This document shows positions 6,244 through 8,191 of a stretch of DNA of 8,191 bases, in pieces. Under the pieces are notes generated by a model. The model ran no database searches, was not told where the DNA came from, and was given only the letters and a program-made list of their open reading frames with translations. Made by a program: the position numbers and the translations under genes. The number at the start of each line of letters is the position of its first letter. Position 1 is the stretch's first letter. The DNA comes from AWTP1-13 sp035762425 (lineage in GTDB: Bacteria > Pseudomonadota > Alphaproteobacteria > Rhizobiales > Hyphomicrobiaceae), in contig DASTOW010000036.1 in assembly GCA_035762425.1 (NCBI GenBank), forward strand, positions 1 to 8,191, read 5' to 3'.

Positions 6244-6521
6244 CGCGATTCACCCTCTACTGGTTGGATCGGCCCCCCCGGGCCAAACTCGCACGCTGCT
6301 AGTTGCTCCCGTTTGCTGGGCCCCCGCAATGCGAGCGTGCGCGATTTAAACAGCTTGCCCACGCTTTCCACAGCGCGCCGCTGGATAGCCTGCGTACCGC
6401 ACGACACCGGACCTTTAATAAATTGTGCGGTGTTTGCGCGCAGGGAACTTTAAGACGTGCCGTGCTGTTCTAACTATGAATGGGCCGTAGTTCGCGGTTT
6501 GCTGCAAGCATTCAATCACTT
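6244..6521. other. 278-nt divergent intergenic region
   Basis: This gap separates the minus-strand lipoprotein from the plus-strand small ORF, so it must hold any promoters for both. Visible items: a GC palindrome with GGCCC and GGGCC arms at 6271-6284; an 8-bp inverted repeat, CGCACGCT (6290-6297) with AGCGTGCG (6334-6341), 36 nt apart; and AT-rich patches GATTTAAAC (6343-6351) and TTTAATAAATT (6414-6424). I could not find a -35/-10 pair with good spacing in either direction. Confidence 0.5.
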
Positions 6522-6740
6522 ATGATGCCAAGACGATCGTCGCCAAACGCCGGCAAGCTGCTGAGACGGGCCATTGCCAAGAGCGATCCCACCAAGCAGC
6601 GCCCGACCGTCGGCAAGCCCGTCATCATCGATCCTCCGAGCAAAACGCGGGCAAGCCAAACGCGGGCAGACAAGGCGCGGGCAAGCCAGGCCCAGCCGGC
6701 AAAGCATCGCAGCAAGCGAGCATTCAACGAGGAGAAGTGA
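6522..6740 (+). CDS. Hypothetical small basic protein with pentapeptide repeats
   Basis: The ORF gives 72 residues from ATG 6522 (ATG 6480 in the same frame would give 86). I recognise no family. It is rich in Lys, Arg, Ala and Pro, and has no signal peptide or membrane span. After about residue 40 it carries five-residue units TRASQ, TRADK, ARASQ, AQPAK, then a basic tail KHRSKR. The low-complexity basic tail recalls nucleic-acid-binding extensions, but this is only resemblance. Codon use between 6540 and 6640 favours G/C at third positions as in real genes of the window. No good ribosome binding site precedes either start. It ends three bases before the TTG start of the hydrolase and contains that gene's Shine-Dalgarno, so coupled translation is plausible. 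It may be non-coding. Confidence 0.4.
   Translation: MMPRRSSPNAGKLLRRAIAKSDPTKQRPTVGKPVIIDPPSKTRASQTRADKARASQAQPAKHRSKRAFNEEK
6645..6704 (+). repeat. 15-bp tandem repeat, about four units, in frame
   Basis: Units begin at 6645, 6660, 6675 and 6690. The first three share the core cgcgggca (acgcgggcaagccaa, acgcgggcagacaag, gcgcgggcaagccag); the fourth (gcccagccggcaaag) is degenerate. The period equals five codons and stays in the frame of the 6522-6740 ORF. The sequence differs from the 648-707 array, but the period and the position just before a gene with a non-ATG start are the same. Confidence 0.7.
6730..6734 (+). promoter_or_regulatory. Shine-Dalgarno that decides the TTG start of the hydrolase
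   Basis: AGGAG lies 9 nt before TTG 6744 and 15 nt before the in-frame GTG at 6750. The spacing supports TTG as the start and keeps the full signal peptide. The site lies inside the last codons of the upstream small ORF. Confidence 0.6.
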
Positions 6741-6743
6741 CCG

Positions 6744-7739
6744 TTGCGCGTGTTCCGGACTGCCCTTGCAGCGCTCGCCTTGGCCGGCTGGGCATCCGCC
6801 CCAGCGCTGGCCGACCCGCTGCTCGCCGAGTTCCCCTATCCCTATCCGATGCAGACTTACCAGTTTCGTTCGCAGGGTCAGCCGCTGTCCATGGCCTACA
6901 TGGACGTGCATCCCGCCCAGCCAAACGGCAAGACCATCGTCCTCCTGCACGGCAAGAACTTCTGTGGCGCCACCTGGGAGGAGACCATCCGGCCGCTGCG
7001 CGATGCCGGCTATCGCCTGGTGGTGCCGGACCAGGTCGGCTTCTGCAAATCCACCAAGCCGCAGGCCTATCAGTTCAGCCTGCACCAGCTCGCGCTCAAC
7101 ACGCGGGCCTTGCTTGCCAGCATCGGCGTCGACAAGCCGATCATCATGGGTCACTCCATGGGCGGCATGCTGGCCATGCGCTACGTGATCAGCTTTCCCG
7201 GCGAAACGTCGGGCCTGGTGCTGGTAAATCCGATCGGTCTGGAAGACTGGAAAGCCAAAGGCGTGCCGTTCGCACCCGTCGATCAGGTCTATGAGCGCGA
7301 GCAGCAGACCTCGGTCGAGACGATCAAGCAATACCAGCAGTCGACCTACTACGGCGGCGAGTGGAAGCCCGAGTATGATCGCTGGGTGAACATGCTGGCC
7401 AGCATGTACAGGGGCGCCGGCGGTCGGCTGGTGGCATGGGACCAGGCGCTCACCTCCGACATGATCTTCACCCAGCCCGTCGTCTACGAGCTGGAGCTGA
7501 TCTCGGTACCGACCCTGCTCATGATCGGCCTCAAAGACACCACCGCCATCGGCAAGGAGCGCGCACCGCCCGAGATCGCCAAGACGCTCGGGAACTATCC
7601 AGATCTCGCCTGGGAAGCCCAGCAGCGCATCAAGAATGCGACGCTGGTGTCCTTCCCCGAGCTCGGACATGCGCCGCACCTGCAGGACCCGGAAGGCTTC
7701 AACAAGGCCCTGATCGACCAGCTCGCCCAGCTGCAGTAA
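6744..7739 (+). CDS. Exported alpha/beta hydrolase
   Basis: The protein has 331 residues. The N-terminus RVFRTALAALALAGWASAP followed by ALADP is a Sec signal peptide with likely cleavage after Ala23, so the enzyme should act in the periplasm or outside. The alpha/beta-hydrolase core is complete: oxyanion-hole region VLLHGKNFCGATW (66-78), nucleophile elbow GHSMGG with Ser138, acid Asp265 in IGLKDTT, and His309 in ELGHAPH. A cap region of about 100 residues lies between Leu160 and Leu259. HGKNFC and DQVGFCKSTKP characterise a proteobacterial subgroup that I know only as uncharacterised hydrolases. Cys74 and Cys101 could form a disulfide in the periplasm. The substrate is unknown; esterase, lactonase or C-C hydrolase activity are all possible. 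It starts at TTG behind a good Shine-Dalgarno, three bases after the small ORF. Confidence 0.88.
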   Translation: MRVFRTALAALALAGWASAPALADPLLAEFPYPYPMQTYQFRSQGQPLSMAYMDVHPAQPNGKTIVLLHGKNFCGATWEETIRPLRDAGYRLVVPDQVGFCKSTKPQAYQFSLHQLALNTRALLASIGVDKPIIMGHSMGGMLAMRYVISFPGETSGLVLVNPIGLEDWKAKGVPFAPVDQVYEREQQTSVETIKQYQQSTYYGGEWKPEYDRWVNMLASMYRGAGGRLVAWDQALTSDMIFTQPVVYELELISVPTLLMIGLKDTTAIGKERAPPEIAKTLGNYPDLAWEAQQRIKNATLVSFPELGHAPHLQDPEGFNKALIDQLAQLQ

Positions 7740-7824
7740 GGCTCGCCGCTTGCCCCAACTTCGGGCTAGGCACGCCGGACGCAGCGCTGCACACTGCGCC
7801 CGTAGCACCGCACACGAGGTCGGC
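7740..7824. other. Short gap between hydrolase and oxidoreductase
   Basis: The 85-nt gap holds a weak hairpin (GCCC 7754-7757 with GGGC 7765-7768) without a T-tract, and a GAGG ribosome binding site at 7816-7819. No terminator or promoter is evident, so read-through from the hydrolase gene is possible. Confidence 0.4.
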
Positions 7825-8191
7825 ATGGGCCATCAGTCGGCGAGGATCGTCATCTGCGGGGCGGGATTGGCCGGCATCTCGGCCGCCTACTATCTCGCCC
7901 TCGAGCATGGCTGCCAGAACATCGTGATTGTCGAGCAGGGCAATCCGCTCTCGCTCACCTCCGACAAGTCGACCGAAGCCTACCGCAACTGGTGGCCGGG
8001 TCCCGACACAGCCATGACCTCCTTCATGGACCGCAGCATCGACCTGCTGGAAGACATTGCGCGCGCCACCGACAACCGCATCAACATGAACCGTCGCGGC
8101 TATCTGTTCGCGACCGCCGACCGTGGCAAAATTCCGTTCCTGCAGACCATGGCGACGATGGCCGAAGCCCGCGGCGGAGGGCCGGCGCGCC
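7825..8191 (+). CDS. FAD-dependent oxidoreductase (DAO family), N-terminal part
   Basis: The ORF starts at ATG 7825, with GAGG 5 nt upstream, and runs off the right edge after 122 codons without a stop. The N-terminus RIVICGAGLAGISAAYYLA contains the dinucleotide-binding GxGxxG (Gly12, 14, 17), and Glu37 after IVIVE would bind the ADP ribose of FAD. This is followed by LTSDKSTEAYRNWWPGPD (44-61), a block I associate with a DAO-type flavoprotein group related to amino-acid or hydroxy-acid oxidases. The substrate-binding and C-terminal domains are outside the window, so the substrate cannot be given. A full member would be roughly 400-500 residues, so about a quarter is visible. Confidence 0.83.
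   Translation, partial: MGHQSARIVICGAGLAGISAAYYLALEHGCQNIVIVEQGNPLSLTSDKSTEAYRNWWPGPDTAMTSFMDRSIDLLEDIARATDNRINMNRRGYLFATADRGKIPFLQTMATMAEARGGGPAR

Noticed and set aside
6361..6371. DnaA-box-like CTTTCCACA suggesting an origin
   Set aside because: A single seven-of-nine match without a cluster or AT-rich unwinding region.
6070..6453. 127-codon plus-strand frame after the second GT87-like gene
   Set aside because: It is antisense to the lipoprotein gene, has irregular codon use and no ribosome binding site.
6516..7826. 436-codon open frame on the minus strand, longer than the hydrolase it overlaps
   Set aside because: The plus strand has a Shine-Dalgarno, signal peptide and complete catalytic triad. 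The minus frame is the usual GC-rich antisense shadow with no recognisable domain.
8184..8191. GGCGCGCC at the very end, which could be a cloning-site artefact
   Set aside because: It fits the open reading frame of the oxidoreductase and is common in GC-rich DNA; nothing vector-like accompanies it.

Overview
The window looks like a chromosomal stretch of a high-GC alphaproteobacterium, possibly of the Hyphomicrobiales/Rhizobiales or a neighbouring order. This rests on strong G/C preference at third codon positions, frequent GTG/TTG starts and the style of the proteins. I cannot name the genus. There are no rRNA or tRNA genes, no CRISPR array and no insertion sequence.

Layout, left to right. 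(1) The C-terminal end of a DUF1501 protein (2-448). (2) A 261-nt gap that holds a small ORF with a strong Shine-Dalgarno (505-708). Its 3' end is four copies of a 15-bp tandem repeat, and its stop lies one base before the GTG start of the next gene. (3) A polytopic GT-C glycosyltransferase resembling the polyprenol-phosphomannose-dependent MptA/MptB family (710-2149). (4) A 348-nt non-coding region with an imperfect palindrome that overlaps a possible promoter. (5) A tight three-gene block: a UbiA-superfamily prenyltransferase of the decaprenyl-phosphate phosphoribosyltransferase (DPPR synthase) type, followed by two GT87/DUF2029-like integral membrane glycosyltransferases, the last two overlapping by 14 nt (2498-6036). 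(6) On the minus strand, a 44-residue predicted lipoprotein (6109-6243) followed by its own intrinsic terminator (6041-6065). (7) A small basic ORF ending in a pentapeptide repeat (6522-6740), then an exported alpha/beta hydrolase (6744-7739) starting at TTG. (8) The N-terminal part of a FAD-dependent oxidoreductase that runs off the right edge (7825-8191).

How the genes may work together. The centre (710-6036) reads as a lipid-linked sugar module. The UbiA-type enzyme would attach phosphoribose (or a similar group) to polyprenyl phosphate on the cytoplasmic side. The three GT-C proteins have the topology of enzymes that use polyprenyl-phosphate-linked sugars on the periplasmic side. In mycobacteria this chemistry supplies D-arabinofuranose for the cell wall. 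In Azorhizobium (noeC region) and some Pseudomonas (pilin arabinosylation) homologous enzymes supply D-arabinose for other targets. The epimerase pair (DprE1/DprE2 type) and the phosphatase needed to complete that pathway are not in the window, so the sugar and the acceptor are unknown. The flanking DUF1501, hydrolase and oxidoreductase genes look unrelated.

The least expected features are the two small ORFs with in-frame 15-bp (five-codon) repeats that abut genes with non-ATG starts, and the tiny convergent lipoprotein gene.
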